A DNA stretch of 64,000 nucleotides, from assembly GCA_902788205.1 (NCBI GenBank), contig CADAJJ010000002.1:1-64000 (forward strand), written 5' to 3'. The DNA is from RUG023 sp900315435 (GTDB taxonomy: Bacteria > Spirochaetota > Spirochaetia > Sphaerochaetales > Sphaerochaetaceae). The notes below the pieces were generated by a model. It had not been told where the DNA came from. It saw only the letters and a program-made list of their open reading frames with translations, and did not search any database. Each line of letters starts with the position of its first letter. Position 1 is the first letter of the stretch. Below are positions 1 to 7,511 of the stretch, piece by piece. Position numbers and translations under genes: made by a program.

Positions 1-375
1 CAGGTCGGCCAACGTCACTTGCTCCATCATCGCTCCCAGTTGCTTGTCGACCTTCTCGTAGAGGAACATGCGCAGGCATGCGGCGTAGGGACTCTCGTGG
101 TCGCTTGGCGGGGTCAGGCAGATGTCTCCTTCCAAGGCGGTGAAGACTTCCTTCATCGTGATCTCTCCTGCGGGGCGGGCCAGCTGGACGCCACCTCCCC
201 TTCCCTTGCTGGAGAAAAGGAAGCCGGCACGGGAGAGCAGGAGGGAGAGCTGGCGCAGATAGGGAAGCCCCACATGCTGCCGTTCGGCCACCTGCGAGAG
301 CTGGCAGGAACCCGGATGCTGTGCGACATCGACCAGGAGCCTCAGCCCATAACGGGCACGAGTGGTGATGATCAT
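1..375 (-). CDS. Rrf2-family transcriptional regulator (3' end cut by window edge)
   Basis: 125 codons are visible from an ATG at 375, and the frame runs off the left edge. The N-terminus (MIITTRARYGLRLLVDVAQH) and the winged-helix wing (SKGRGGGVQLARP, about residues 63-75) are typical of Rrf2 DNA-binding regulators. Only two cysteines lie in the region where sensory members carry a three-Cys cluster, so an IscR-like Fe-S site is not evident. The start overlaps the stop of the upstream Rrf2 gene by ATGA, so the two are probably translationally coupled. Family assignment is firm; the target genes and signal are unknown. Confidence 0.85.
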   Translation of the reverse strand, partial: MIITTRARYGLRLLVDVAQHPGSCQLSQVAERQHVGLPYLRQLSLLLSRAGFLFSSKGRGGGVQLARPAGEITMKEVFTALEGDICLTPPSDHESPYAACLRMFLYEKVDKQLGAMMEQVTLADL

Positions 376-776
376 AGCCCCATCCCCACCGTCATGGTCC
401 GCAGGTCTTCCGCCAGGGTCTGCAAGGTGACCGAGCCGGTAACCAAGTCGACCGTCTTCTGCACCTCCGCCCAGAAGCCTTCGGTGGAACACTCGCTCTG
501 GAAGGTACATTCCTTGCAGGGCAGATGCAATCCTCCCTCGCTCGCTTCCAGGACCTCACGCGGGGTCACCTCGGGGTTGGCAAGCAGGTAGCCACCATCG
601 GCACCACGCCGGGCGGTGACGATGCCGGCTTTACGCAACGGCATCATCAGCTGGGCAAGATACCCCAGAGGGATGCCGGTGGCGTCGCTGATTGCCGTGC
701 CGCTTTCCTCCTTGCCGCTGACGGCAAGGAAAAGGAGCGCTTCCAGACTGTATCTTCCTTTCGTAGAGAGGGTCAT
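372..776 (-). CDS. Rrf2-family transcriptional regulator with three-Cys cluster
   Basis: This 134-residue protein starts MTLSTKGRYSLEALLFLAVS, a classic Rrf2 helix-turn-helix opening. The wing motif is ARRGADGGYLLANP and the effector region contains LPCKECTFQSEC, a Cys-X2-Cys-X6-Cys cluster. In IscR, NsrR and RsrR-type proteins such a cluster binds Fe-S. A longer in-frame opening exists, but the ATG at 776 has AAGGAC just upstream and matches the family start. It lies 23 bp behind the DUF1846 gene on the same strand and overlaps the next Rrf2 gene. An Fe-S or redox sensing role is inferred from the cysteines only. Confidence 0.88.
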   Translation of the reverse strand: MTLSTKGRYSLEALLFLAVSGKEESGTAISDATGIPLGYLAQLMMPLRKAGIVTARRGADGGYLLANPEVTPREVLEASEGGLHLPCKECTFQSECSTEGFWAEVQKTVDLVTGSVTLQTLAEDLRTMTVGMGL

Positions 777-799
777 GTCCTTAATGTACCAAAAAAAGC

Positions 800-2314
800 T
801 CAAAGCGGGTGATAAAAATTGGTCCTTGGGAATTTCGGATCGCTGGTCACATGCAGTCGGAGCTTGCGCAGGCCTGCCGTGTCTCCGCTGGAAGGAATGT
901 GGGTCAGGTGCATCTCGCAGCCTCTCAGCTGGGGAAGCAGGCCCACAGCCCTCTCGGCGTACCGGTTGACCGCAGCGCTCATGGCAAGGCAGATCAGCAT
1001 CTCGTCCAAGTTGATCGAGACCCCTCGTCCGCTGAGCGTCGTCCGTTTCAGGTCGGTGATGTTGCGGATGATCGCAGGGCTGATCAGGTCGGTGTCATGG
1101 TCCACGTTTCCAAGCAGTTTCAATGCGTTGAGCATGGCGCTGGAGGCAGCGTGCATCAAGGGCGTGTTGCAGCCAGTGGCGATTCTGCCGTCGGGCAACT
1201 GGATCGCGGCGGCGCAGACGATGCCGTTGAAACCCTTGTTGCGGGCGATGCCCCGCTCACGAGCGGCGCGGGCGGCGGAAACGACCGGGCGGTCCATCTC
1301 GTTCAGCCCGCAACGCTGCATGATTTCCCGGCAACGCTCCACGGTCTCGGCCGTGCACTGACCGACGGCGAAATCGCTCTGGGCATGCAGGAAGCGGCGG
1401 ATGATCTCCTGGTTGGCCGCCTGGCGGCAGACGTCGTCGTTGACGATGCCGAAGGCGATCCGGTTGACGCCCATGTCGGTCGGGCTCTTGTAGACGCATT
1501 CTCCGGTAATCTTCTCCAGGATCCTTTTCAGCAAAGGATAGGCCTCCAGATCACGGGAATAGTTGACGGTCGGAACCCCATAGGCTGCGAGATGGAAGTG
1601 GTCGATCCGGTTCTTGTCACCGATATCGGCAGTCGCGCTCTCGTAGGCGACATTGACCGGATGGTCGATCGGCAGGTTCCAGACCGGAAAGGTCTCGAAC
1701 TTGGCATATCGGCTCTTCCGTCCAGCCTTGTAGTCATGGTACATCTGCCCGAGACAGGTTCCCAGCTTGCCGCTGCCCGGCCCCGGAGCGGTGACGATGA
1801 CCAGCGGACGCTCGGTCTCGACATACGGGTTGGCCCCATAGCCTTCGTCGCTGACGATGCGCTCCACGTCGGCCGGGTACCCCTTGGTCGGCCGGTGCAG
1901 GTAGACATGCAGTCCGTCGTGCTCCAGCCGCTCCTTGAACTTGTCCGCCATCTCCTGGTGCTCGTAGCGGGTGATGACCACCTTGTCGCAAAGCAGGCCC
2001 CACTTGTTGTAGTCGTCGATCAGTTTCAGGACGTTGTCGGCATAGGTGATGCCGAAGTCGCTGCGGATCTTGCGGTGCTCGATGTCGCCGGCGTAGATGC
2101 AGACAATCACGTCGATCTTGTCCTTCATGGATTGGAAGACACGCATCTTCACGTCCGGATCGAAACCGGGAAGCACGCGGGAAGCATGGTAGTCGCCCAT
2201 CAGCTTCCCTCCGCACTCCAGATACAGCTTGCCATCGATTCTTCCCACCCGTTCCATGATGTAACGGGTCTGTTCCGCCAAATACTTCTCACTGTCAAAA
2301 CCGACAATCGCCAT
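800..2314 (-). CDS. DUF1846 / UPF0371 family protein
   Basis: The protein has about 504 residues and a typical DUF1846 opening, GFDSEKYLAEQTRYIMERV. A glycine-rich APGPGSGKLGT loop near residue 180 resembles a nucleotide-binding loop. Conserved blocks follow, including NLPIDHPVNVAYESATADIG. The family is widespread in anaerobes; structures show an alpha/beta fold with a helical C-terminus, but no reaction is established. Two in-frame ATGs compete: 2323, only 2 bases after GGAGG, and 2314. I chose 2314 because family members begin close to the GFDSEKY motif. The gene lies 18 bp after the DJ-1-like gene and shares its direction. Confidence 0.85.
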   Translation of the reverse strand: MAIVGFDSEKYLAEQTRYIMERVGRIDGKLYLECGGKLMGDYHASRVLPGFDPDVKMRVFQSMKDKIDVIVCIYAGDIEHRKIRSDFGITYADNVLKLIDDYNKWGLLCDKVVITRYEHQEMADKFKERLEHDGLHVYLHRPTKGYPADVERIVSDEGYGANPYVETERPLVIVTAPGPGSGKLGTCLGQMYHDYKAGRKSRYAKFETFPVWNLPIDHPVNVAYESATADIGDKNRIDHFHLAAYGVPTVNYSRDLEAYPLLKRILEKITGECVYKSPTDMGVNRIAFGIVNDDVCRQAANQEIIRRFLHAQSDFAVGQCTAETVERCREIMQRCGLNEMDRPVVSAARAARERGIARNKGFNGIVCAAAIQLPDGRIATGCNTPLMHAASSAMLNALKLLGNVDHDTDLISPAIIRNITDLKRTTLSGRGVSINLDEMLICLAMSAAVNRYAERAVGLLPQLRGCEMHLTHIPSSGDTAGLRKLRLHVTSDPKFPRTNFYHPL

Positions 2315-2332
2315 CGTTCCCATCCCCTCCGG

Positions 2333-2887
2333 TCAATATACGATTCGGTCCTTGAGCGCCTTTTCCGCTTCAGGCCCATACAAATATCCGACGATCTCCA
2401 TCGCGAAATCAAGGGCGGTTCCCGCCCCCTGGCTGGTAATCAGGTTCCCGTCGGCAATCACCCGCCGGGAGTGGTCGAAGGCAATGGCAGGGGCCGCCTT
2501 GTCCGCTCCGGGGAAGCAGGTCACCTGTCTGCCCTCCAGGATGCCGCTGGCTCCCAAGACCACTGCCGGTGCAGCACAGATGGCGGCCACCAGCTTTCCC
2601 TCGGCGAAGAGGCGGACGGAAGTGGTCAGCACCGACTCGCTTTGGGAAAGGTGCTCGGCCCCCTTGCCCCCGCCGGGGAGAATGATGCCATCCCAGTCCT
2701 GTCCCGCCACCTGCTCGAATATGGCGTCGGCGACGAAGGTGACCCGATGGCTGCTGACGATGACCTTCTTTCCCAGTCCGGCGACGGTCACATGGGCGCC
2801 GGCACGGCGAAGCATGTCGATCGGGCTGAGAGCCTCGATTTCCTCAAACCCGTCAGCCAGCACGACAACAATCTGTTTCTCTTCCAT
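2333..2887 (-). CDS. DJ-1/PfpI (ThiJ/YajL-type) family protein
   Basis: This is a 184-residue single-domain protein. ADGFEEIEALSPIDMLRRAG supplies the conserved glutamate near residue 16. AAICAAPAVV carries the reactive nucleophile-elbow cysteine, and the C-terminal half has the usual TSQGAGTALDFA block. Members act as glyoxalase/deglycase-like stress proteins, chaperones or proteases; which applies cannot be told from sequence. The ATG at 2887 follows AAGGAAAG and lies 10 bp after the DAHP synthase stop. It is therefore read in an operon with aroF-like, DUF1846 and the Rrf2 genes. Confidence 0.9.
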   Translation of the reverse strand: MEEKQIVVVLADGFEEIEALSPIDMLRRAGAHVTVAGLGKKVIVSSHRVTFVADAIFEQVAGQDWDGIILPGGGKGAEHLSQSESVLTTSVRLFAEGKLVAAICAAPAVVLGASGILEGRQVTCFPGADKAAPAIAFDHSRRVIADGNLITSQGAGTALDFAMEIVGYLYGPEAEKALKDRIVY

Positions 2888-2897
2888 ATGGCTTTCC

Positions 2898-3956
2898 TTA
2901 GAGAGGTTTCTCTTCACCTTGGCGCAACAACTGGGCGGCCCGGAGGACCAGACGCTCGGTCTCGGACCAGCCGACGCACTCGTCGGTGACCGACTTGCCA
3001 TACTCCAGCTGGGAGATGTCGGAGGGGATATCCTGGCGCCCGCTCTGCAGGAAGCTCTCCAGCATGAAGCCGCGGATCGCCTTCTCGCCCCAGCAGACCT
3101 GGTCGATCACGCTGCGCAGCACGCGGGCTTGGCGTTGCCACTGTTTGTTGCTGTTGGCGTGGGAACAGTCGATGACGATCGAAGGCACCAATCCCGCGGC
3201 CGCCATAGCCTTGCGGGCAGCCTCGACGTCGTCCTCATAGTAGTTCGGGGATCCGCCGCCACCACGCAGGATCAGATGGCCGCAATCGTTGCCGGTGGTA
3301 TGGTAGACCGCAGACATGCCGTTCTTGTCGATACCAATGAAGGCGGCAGGATTGCGGGCGCTCTTGATGGCGTTGATCGCCACTCCGACATCCCCGTCGG
3401 TCGAGTTCTTGAAGCCGACCGCGACGGAAAGGCCGCTGGCAAGGTTGCGGTGGGTCTGGCTGGCCGTGGTGCGGGCCCCGATGGAGGACCAGCACATCAG
3501 CTCGTCGATGTACTGGGGGATGATGGGATCAAGGACCTCGCACCCAAGGGGAAGCCGCAGGTCGGTCAGCTTCACCAGCAGCTCGCGGGCGACCTCGATG
3601 CCCTTCTGTATGTTATAGGAGCCGTCCATGTCCGGATCCAGAATCAGGCCCTTCCAGCCGACGACGGTACGGGGCTTCTCGAAATAGGTGCGCATGACGA
3701 CGAACATGACGTCACCCACCTTGTCGGCAAGTTCCTTCAGGCGTCGCGCGTAGTCCAGCGCGGCACGCGGATCATGGATCGAACAGGGCCCGACCACAGC
3801 AAGCAGGCGGCGGTCGTTGCCCTTGACGATGTCGTTGACCGTCTCGCGGGCGGAAAGGATGAACTCCTGGGATGCAGGAGACAACGGATACTTGCGAGCG
3901 ATCTCCTCTGGAGAAGCAATCGGCTCGACTTTCTTGATTCGGATATCTATCGCCAT
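2898..3956 (-). CDS. 3-deoxy-7-phosphoheptulonate (DAHP) synthase, class I (AroF/G/H type)
   Basis: It condenses phosphoenolpyruvate and erythrose 4-phosphate, the entry step of the shikimate pathway. The protein is about 352 residues, the normal size for the E. coli AroFGH class. Visible motifs are VVGPCSIHDPRAALDYARRL, MRTYFEKPRTVVGWKG, the SIGARTTASQTHR block and CSHANSNKQ. I chose the ATG at 3956 (MAIDIRIKK); it has no clear Shine-Dalgarno, so the start is less certain than the product. It is the first gene of a leftward operon. It faces the outer-membrane gene at 4115 across an AT-rich intergenic region with paired TGACA/TGTCA boxes. Which amino acid feeds back on it cannot be read. Confidence 0.95.
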   Translation of the reverse strand: MAIDIRIKKVEPIASPEEIARKYPLSPASQEFILSARETVNDIVKGNDRRLLAVVGPCSIHDPRAALDYARRLKELADKVGDVMFVVMRTYFEKPRTVVGWKGLILDPDMDGSYNIQKGIEVARELLVKLTDLRLPLGCEVLDPIIPQYIDELMCWSSIGARTTASQTHRNLASGLSVAVGFKNSTDGDVGVAINAIKSARNPAAFIGIDKNGMSAVYHTTGNDCGHLILRGGGGSPNYYEDDVEAARKAMAAAGLVPSIVIDCSHANSNKQWQRQARVLRSVIDQVCWGEKAIRGFMLESFLQSGRQDIPSDISQLEYGKSVTDECVGWSETERLVLRAAQLLRQGEEKPL

Positions 3957-4027
3957 ATTGGTGACAGGTATACCACGAAGCGGCGGGATTTGGGAATTGT
4001 GTCCCTGTAACACACTTTATCTCTTTC

Positions 4028-4091
4028 TTGTCATAACAAATTGACATTTTATTAATTTTTGTCAAAAATGACATTAATAAAAATTTTGTCA
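4028..4091. promoter_or_regulatory. AT-rich divergent control region with two TGACA-N13-TGTCA boxes
   Basis: Two 23-bp boxes with the same ends, TGACA and TGTCA, occupy 4042-4064 and 4069-4091. A further TGTCA lies at 4029-4033. The boxes sit between the divergent DAHP synthase and outer-membrane genes. Their spacing of 27 bp is about two and a half helical turns. A plausible rightward promoter is TTGTCA at 4028-4033 with TATTAA near 4050. A repressor binding here would cover it. The binding protein is unknown. Confidence 0.5.
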
Positions 4092-4114
4092 GTTTTGTAT
4101 TGCAAGGAGCAACT

Positions 4115-4912
4115 ATGCACATCACCAAGAACATCCTCGGAGTCGCCATCGCCCTCATCCTTTCCTGTCCGCTTTCCGCCTCTACCCGCAATTGGGTCAG
4201 TTTCGCCATCGCCCCGGAGTGGGATTCCTACGGCATCGACGCCGACATGTATCTCAACAAGGTGACGACCCGGACGGGGTATGAGGCCTATGGCAGTGCG
4301 ATGAAGGCAGGGAACCCTTACCATTTCGACAACGTCAAGCTCCATGACACGCTGCTCGCCCTGGACTTCGAGGGGGCGAACTACTTCGAGGAAGAGGCCC
4401 GCTTCGGCCTGATCTACGGAGTGACCTTGCAGAAGATGCTGAAGCAGGACATCGACAGCGACGAAATCGACTCGCTGCTCGGCGGAGACCTCGGGCTGGA
4501 GGAAAGCGACTACAAGCTCGGCATCAAGGCGCGCCTGTTGCTCAGCTACCGCTGGTTCTTTGGAGAAGGACAGAAGCTCGGTATCGAGCTGGACGGTGGA
4601 GCCTTCTTCAAGTACATCAGCGCAGAGAATGACAACGTCGACATGAAGATCCTCTACGCAGGCCCTTCGATGCAGGCCGCCCTGCTGTACAACTTCACCA
4701 AGCATTTCGGCATCCGAACCGGTTTCCGCCTGGACATTCCGCTTTCCAACAACATCAAGCTCGACATGGACCTTTCCTCAAAGGATGTCGGCGGCGTGCC
4801 AAACAGCGTTGCCTCGGTGACGGGAAACAAGATCTACGCCGAGGGCACCACCGGCGCGGCACCAATCGCCTACAACCTGATGCCCTTCATCGGAGTGGTC
4901 TACAACTACTGA
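4115..4912 (+). CDS. Predicted outer-membrane beta-barrel protein
   Basis: This 265-residue protein starts at an ATG preceded by AAGGAG. A signal peptide is evident: MHITKN, then a hydrophobic run, ending about LSCPLSA. The mature part alternates hydrophobic and polar residues with many aromatic strand ends, and the last residues are GVVYNY, as in outer-membrane barrels that end in an aromatic residue. Acidic loops such as KQDIDSDEIDSLLGGDLGLE would lie outside. I do not recognise a specific porin family. The second barrel gene 69 bp downstream suggests a paired locus. Function beyond a surface barrel is not supported. Confidence 0.7.
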   Translation: MHITKNILGVAIALILSCPLSASTRNWVSFAIAPEWDSYGIDADMYLNKVTTRTGYEAYGSAMKAGNPYHFDNVKLHDTLLALDFEGANYFEEEARFGLIYGVTLQKMLKQDIDSDEIDSLLGGDLGLEESDYKLGIKARLLLSYRWFFGEGQKLGIELDGGAFFKYISAENDNVDMKILYAGPSMQAALLYNFTKHFGIRTGFRLDIPLSNNIKLDMDLSSKDVGGVPNSVASVTGNKIYAEGTTGAAPIAYNLMPFIGVVYNY

Positions 4913-4981
4913 CCGACCTGGACTTTCTTGCCGAAGCGGACGCTTCCTCCTATGATGGGAAAAGAAGAGGAAACACCAGCT

Positions 4982-5488
4982 ATGAAGAAAGTACTTGCAA
5001 CTCTCGCGGTCCTCGCGCTGACGGGGAGCCTGTTCGCCACCAGCAGGCAGGCACAGCTTGCCACGACGCTGAACACCGGCGACTCCTACGCGCTGTGGAC
5101 CATCGACAAGGATTCCCATGCATTCGAGTTCGCCTTCAACGCGGACTTCGGCATGACCTTCAACCAGTTCATGGGATTCAACATCATGTACGCCTACCGG
5201 AAGGGATCCGATGAGAATGTCTTCCGTCCCGCCTTCACGATGGGCACCAACCTGGGAAACAAGGGCTGGAGGATCATGATGCTTGCCGGTCCGACCTTCA
5301 CCATCACCAGCGATGACACCTCCTACGGCGCCGACCTGATGGGGTATCTGACCTACGACGTCAATTCCCGGTTCTTCATCCGGATGGGCAGTGGACTTTC
5401 CCTCTCCTGGACAGAGGACCGGAACGACGACTGGCAGTGGAAGGCCCATATATTGATGCCGCAGCTCGGACTCGGCTTCACCTTCTAG
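4982..5488 (+). CDS. Small predicted outer-membrane beta-barrel protein
   Basis: This 168-residue protein starts MKKVLATLAVLALTGSLFAT, a clean signal peptide cleaved around residue 19. The mature part consists of short amphipathic strands, and the C-terminus is LGLGFTF. The terminal phenylalanine fits the outer-membrane assembly signal. A longer in-frame start exists at 4928, but the ATG at 4982 places the signal peptide at the N-terminus and follows AAGAGGAAA. It is co-directional with the barrel gene upstream. Its last 11 bases overlap the end of the convergent MATE gene. Confidence 0.7.
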   Translation: MKKVLATLAVLALTGSLFATSRQAQLATTLNTGDSYALWTIDKDSHAFEFAFNADFGMTFNQFMGFNIMYAYRKGSDENVFRPAFTMGTNLGNKGWRIMMLAGPTFTITSDDTSYGADLMGYLTYDVNSRFFIRMGSGLSLSWTEDRNDDWQWKAHILMPQLGLGFTF

Positions 5489-6881
5489 GCTTTCCCAATT
5501 GCTCTTCCGGAAGCTGGCCGGACATGCGCCGGGACGCCATCCGTTTCATCGGCCGGATCAAGGCCACGCAGACCAGGAAGGTCAGCAGGTCGGCGGCCGG
5601 CTGGGAAAGATAGATGCCCTCGACACCGAACCTTTCCGGAAGCAGCAAGATGAAAGGAATGTAGCAGACACCCTGCCTGATCATCGAAAGGAAGAGTCCC
5701 AGACGCGAAGCGCCGATGGTCTGGAAGGTGATCGTCATCATATAGCACAGCCCGAAGGCGGGATACAGCGCCACCTGGGATATCAACAACCGCTTGCCGT
5801 AATCGACCACCGCGGGGGTACGGTTGAAAAGCAGGATCAGGGGCCTGGCGAAGACGATGTAGAGCGCGGCGACCAGCACGGTCAGCAGCAGGACGCCTTT
5901 GATGGCGAAGCGGCAGCAACTGTGGAAACGTTCCTCGTTTCTCGCCCCGAACGAGTAGGCGGCCACCGGCTGATAGCCCTGCATGAAACCCATGATGACA
6001 TAGCAGCCAATCAGGACCAGGCGCTGCACCACTCCGTAGGCGGCGATGACCAGGTCCGCATCCGGAAGCCGCGTGGCTGCGATGTTGGTCATCGAGGTTG
6101 CCAGGGCAAGACAAATCTGGATGATGGCGGTCGGGATGCCAATCGAGACCACTGTCTTGACCATTCTACCGGTGAGGGACAGGTACTTGGGACGCACCTT
6201 GATCAACGTCCTGCCACTGGCGTAGAAGCCGGCAAGAATCAGGAAAGTGACACACTGGGAGACGGTGGTCGCCAGCGACGCTCCCCCTACTCCCAAATCC
6301 AAGCCCCAGGAAAACATGAAGACCGGATCCAAGACCACATTGAGCGCGGCTCCCGTGATGACGGCGATGGATGCCGGCTTGACCGCCGATTCAGCCCGGG
6401 CGGCACAGTTCATGCTCTGGGCCGGCAAATTGAAAAGCGCTGCGATGAACATCCAGAAAGCATAGGCTTTCGCCTCCGGCAGGACGGCGTCCGAAGCACC
6501 GAAGCCCCTGAGCAACGGTTCGATCAAGGCAATCCCCCCGACACAAAGCAGAAGACCGATACCGAGGGAAAGAGCGATGATGCTGCTGGTGGTCCGGCTC
6601 GCTCCCTCCGGGTCCCCGGCTCCCAGCTGGCGGCCGGCGATGACCGCCGCTCCCGCGGCGAAAATGTTCTCCACCGAAACCATGATCAGCAGGATCGGAA
6701 GCGTGACGCCCACCGCCGCCAGGGAGGTATCGCTCCCCAACAGTCCGATATAGGCAGTGTCGACGATGTTGTAGACCGCCTTCGCCAACAGGGCGATGGT
6801 GGCGGGAATGGCCAGTTTGATGATGGCCTTGGAAGGCTGCTCGTCAGAGAGCAGTTGCGCGTTGACGATTGATTTTGCCAT
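5478..6881 (-). CDS. MATE-family multidrug/Na+ antiporter
   Basis: This 467-residue membrane protein has about twelve hydrophobic segments. The N-terminal signature is PATIALLAKAVYNIVDTAYIG, followed by GVTLPILLIMVSVENIFAAGA, both typical of MatE exporters. The middle region MGFMQGYQPVAAYSFGA is the conserved pseudo-repeat of that family. These inner-membrane transporters expel cationic drugs or metabolites using H+ or Na+ gradients; the substrate cannot be predicted. The ATG at 6881 follows AAGGAGG by 8 bases and lies 4 bp after the stop of the TetR gene, so the two form an operon. Confidence 0.93.
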   Translation of the reverse strand: MAKSIVNAQLLSDEQPSKAIIKLAIPATIALLAKAVYNIVDTAYIGLLGSDTSLAAVGVTLPILLIMVSVENIFAAGAAVIAGRQLGAGDPEGASRTTSSIIALSLGIGLLLCVGGIALIEPLLRGFGASDAVLPEAKAYAFWMFIAALFNLPAQSMNCAARAESAVKPASIAVITGAALNVVLDPVFMFSWGLDLGVGGASLATTVSQCVTFLILAGFYASGRTLIKVRPKYLSLTGRMVKTVVSIGIPTAIIQICLALATSMTNIAATRLPDADLVIAAYGVVQRLVLIGCYVIMGFMQGYQPVAAYSFGARNEERFHSCCRFAIKGVLLLTVLVAALYIVFARPLILLFNRTPAVVDYGKRLLISQVALYPAFGLCYMMTITFQTIGASRLGLFLSMIRQGVCYIPFILLLPERFGVEGIYLSQPAADLLTFLVCVALIRPMKRMASRRMSGQLPEEQLGKPRR

Positions 6882-6885
6882 AGGT

Positions 6886-7386
6886 TCAGGCCTCCTTCCC
6901 GGAAGAAAGGAAATCACTCAAGGTGCGGATCACCTCGTCCCCTGGCAGGGAACGGGTGTACAGGTATTCGAAGGTTCCATCGAGAATGGGGCGGAGCGTA
7001 TCCGGGTTGGTGGTCAGCGCAGGAACAATCAATGCATAGAGCTGATGCATTTCCTTCTCGGCAAAACATCTCAGCTCCCCGTTCAGGGCGAACTTGTTGA
7101 AGACCCCCGGGTTGACCATCGCGTAAGCCTGGTAATAAAGGACGAGCAGCTGTGTCCGCGCCGATTGTCCGTGTTGTCCGGCCAATATGTGCCCGGCATG
7201 TTGTCGCGCTTCGTGGAAGTACTGCTGGTACAGTGCCTTGGCGAGCGCTTCCTTGGTGGGGAAATACTTGTAGATGGTCTTCTTGGACATGCCCATCCTG
7301 ACAGCTAGGGAATCCACCGAGAAGCGGAGTCCCTCCTCCTGCAAACTGTGGATCGATTCCTCGACAATCGCCTGTGCGGTATCCAT
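6886..7386 (-). CDS. TetR/AcrR-family regulator of the MATE operon
   Basis: The 166-residue protein has an N-terminal helix-turn-helix (FSVDSLAVRMGMSKKTIYKYFPTKEALAKALY, about residues 22-53) characteristic of TetR repressors. The helical C-terminal ligand domain is short and divergent. The ATG at 7386 follows AAAGGAAAA. The gene is first in a two-gene operon with the MATE exporter, the usual arrangement for a drug-responsive repressor. GTTTC/GAAAC inverted repeats just upstream are candidate operators. Local autoregulation is inferred, not shown. Confidence 0.9.
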   Translation of the reverse strand: MDTAQAIVEESIHSLQEEGLRFSVDSLAVRMGMSKKTIYKYFPTKEALAKALYQQYFHEARQHAGHILAGQHGQSARTQLLVLYYQAYAMVNPGVFNKFALNGELRCFAEKEMHQLYALIVPALTTNPDTLRPILDGTFEYLYTRSLPGDEVIRTLSDFLSSGKEA

Positions 7387-7387
7387 G

Positions 7388-7443
7388 TGGAAACTTTTCC
7401 TTTATATTTTGTTTCCATCATCATAGCCAGAGTTTCAGGAAAC
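7388..7443. promoter_or_regulatory. Candidate TetR operator region, GTTTC/GAAAC inverted repeats
   Basis: TGGAAAC at 7388-7394 and GTTTCCA at 7411-7417 form a 7-bp inverted repeat with a 16-bp spacer immediately upstream of the TetR start. A second palindrome of the same core, GTTTCAGGAAAC, lies at 7432-7443. The first repeat brackets a TATAAA that could be the -10 element of the leftward promoter. This is the expected layout for autorepression, but no -35 is obvious. Confidence 0.45.
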
Positions 7444-7461
7444 GACAAGAGCACAAACAAA

Positions 7462-7494
7462 GGACGGCGTCCCGCACCCGCGAAGACGCCGTCC
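7462..7494 (-). terminator. Intrinsic terminator of the acyl-CoA synthetase operon
   Basis: A perfect 10-bp stem, GGACGGCGTC with GACGCCGTCC (7462-7471 and 7485-7494), has a 13-nt loop. On the leftward transcript it is followed by TTTGTTTG. It lies 17 bp past the stop of the AMP-binding enzyme gene. Confidence 0.75.
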
Positions 7495-7511
7495 ATTCGT
7501 TTTGGGGAAAG

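Noticed and set aside
809..2989. Long open frame on the + strand opposite DUF1846 and DJ-1 genes
   Set aside because: It is antisense to two well-recognised genes, has no ribosome-binding site or domain, and its composition is that of a GC-rich shadow frame.
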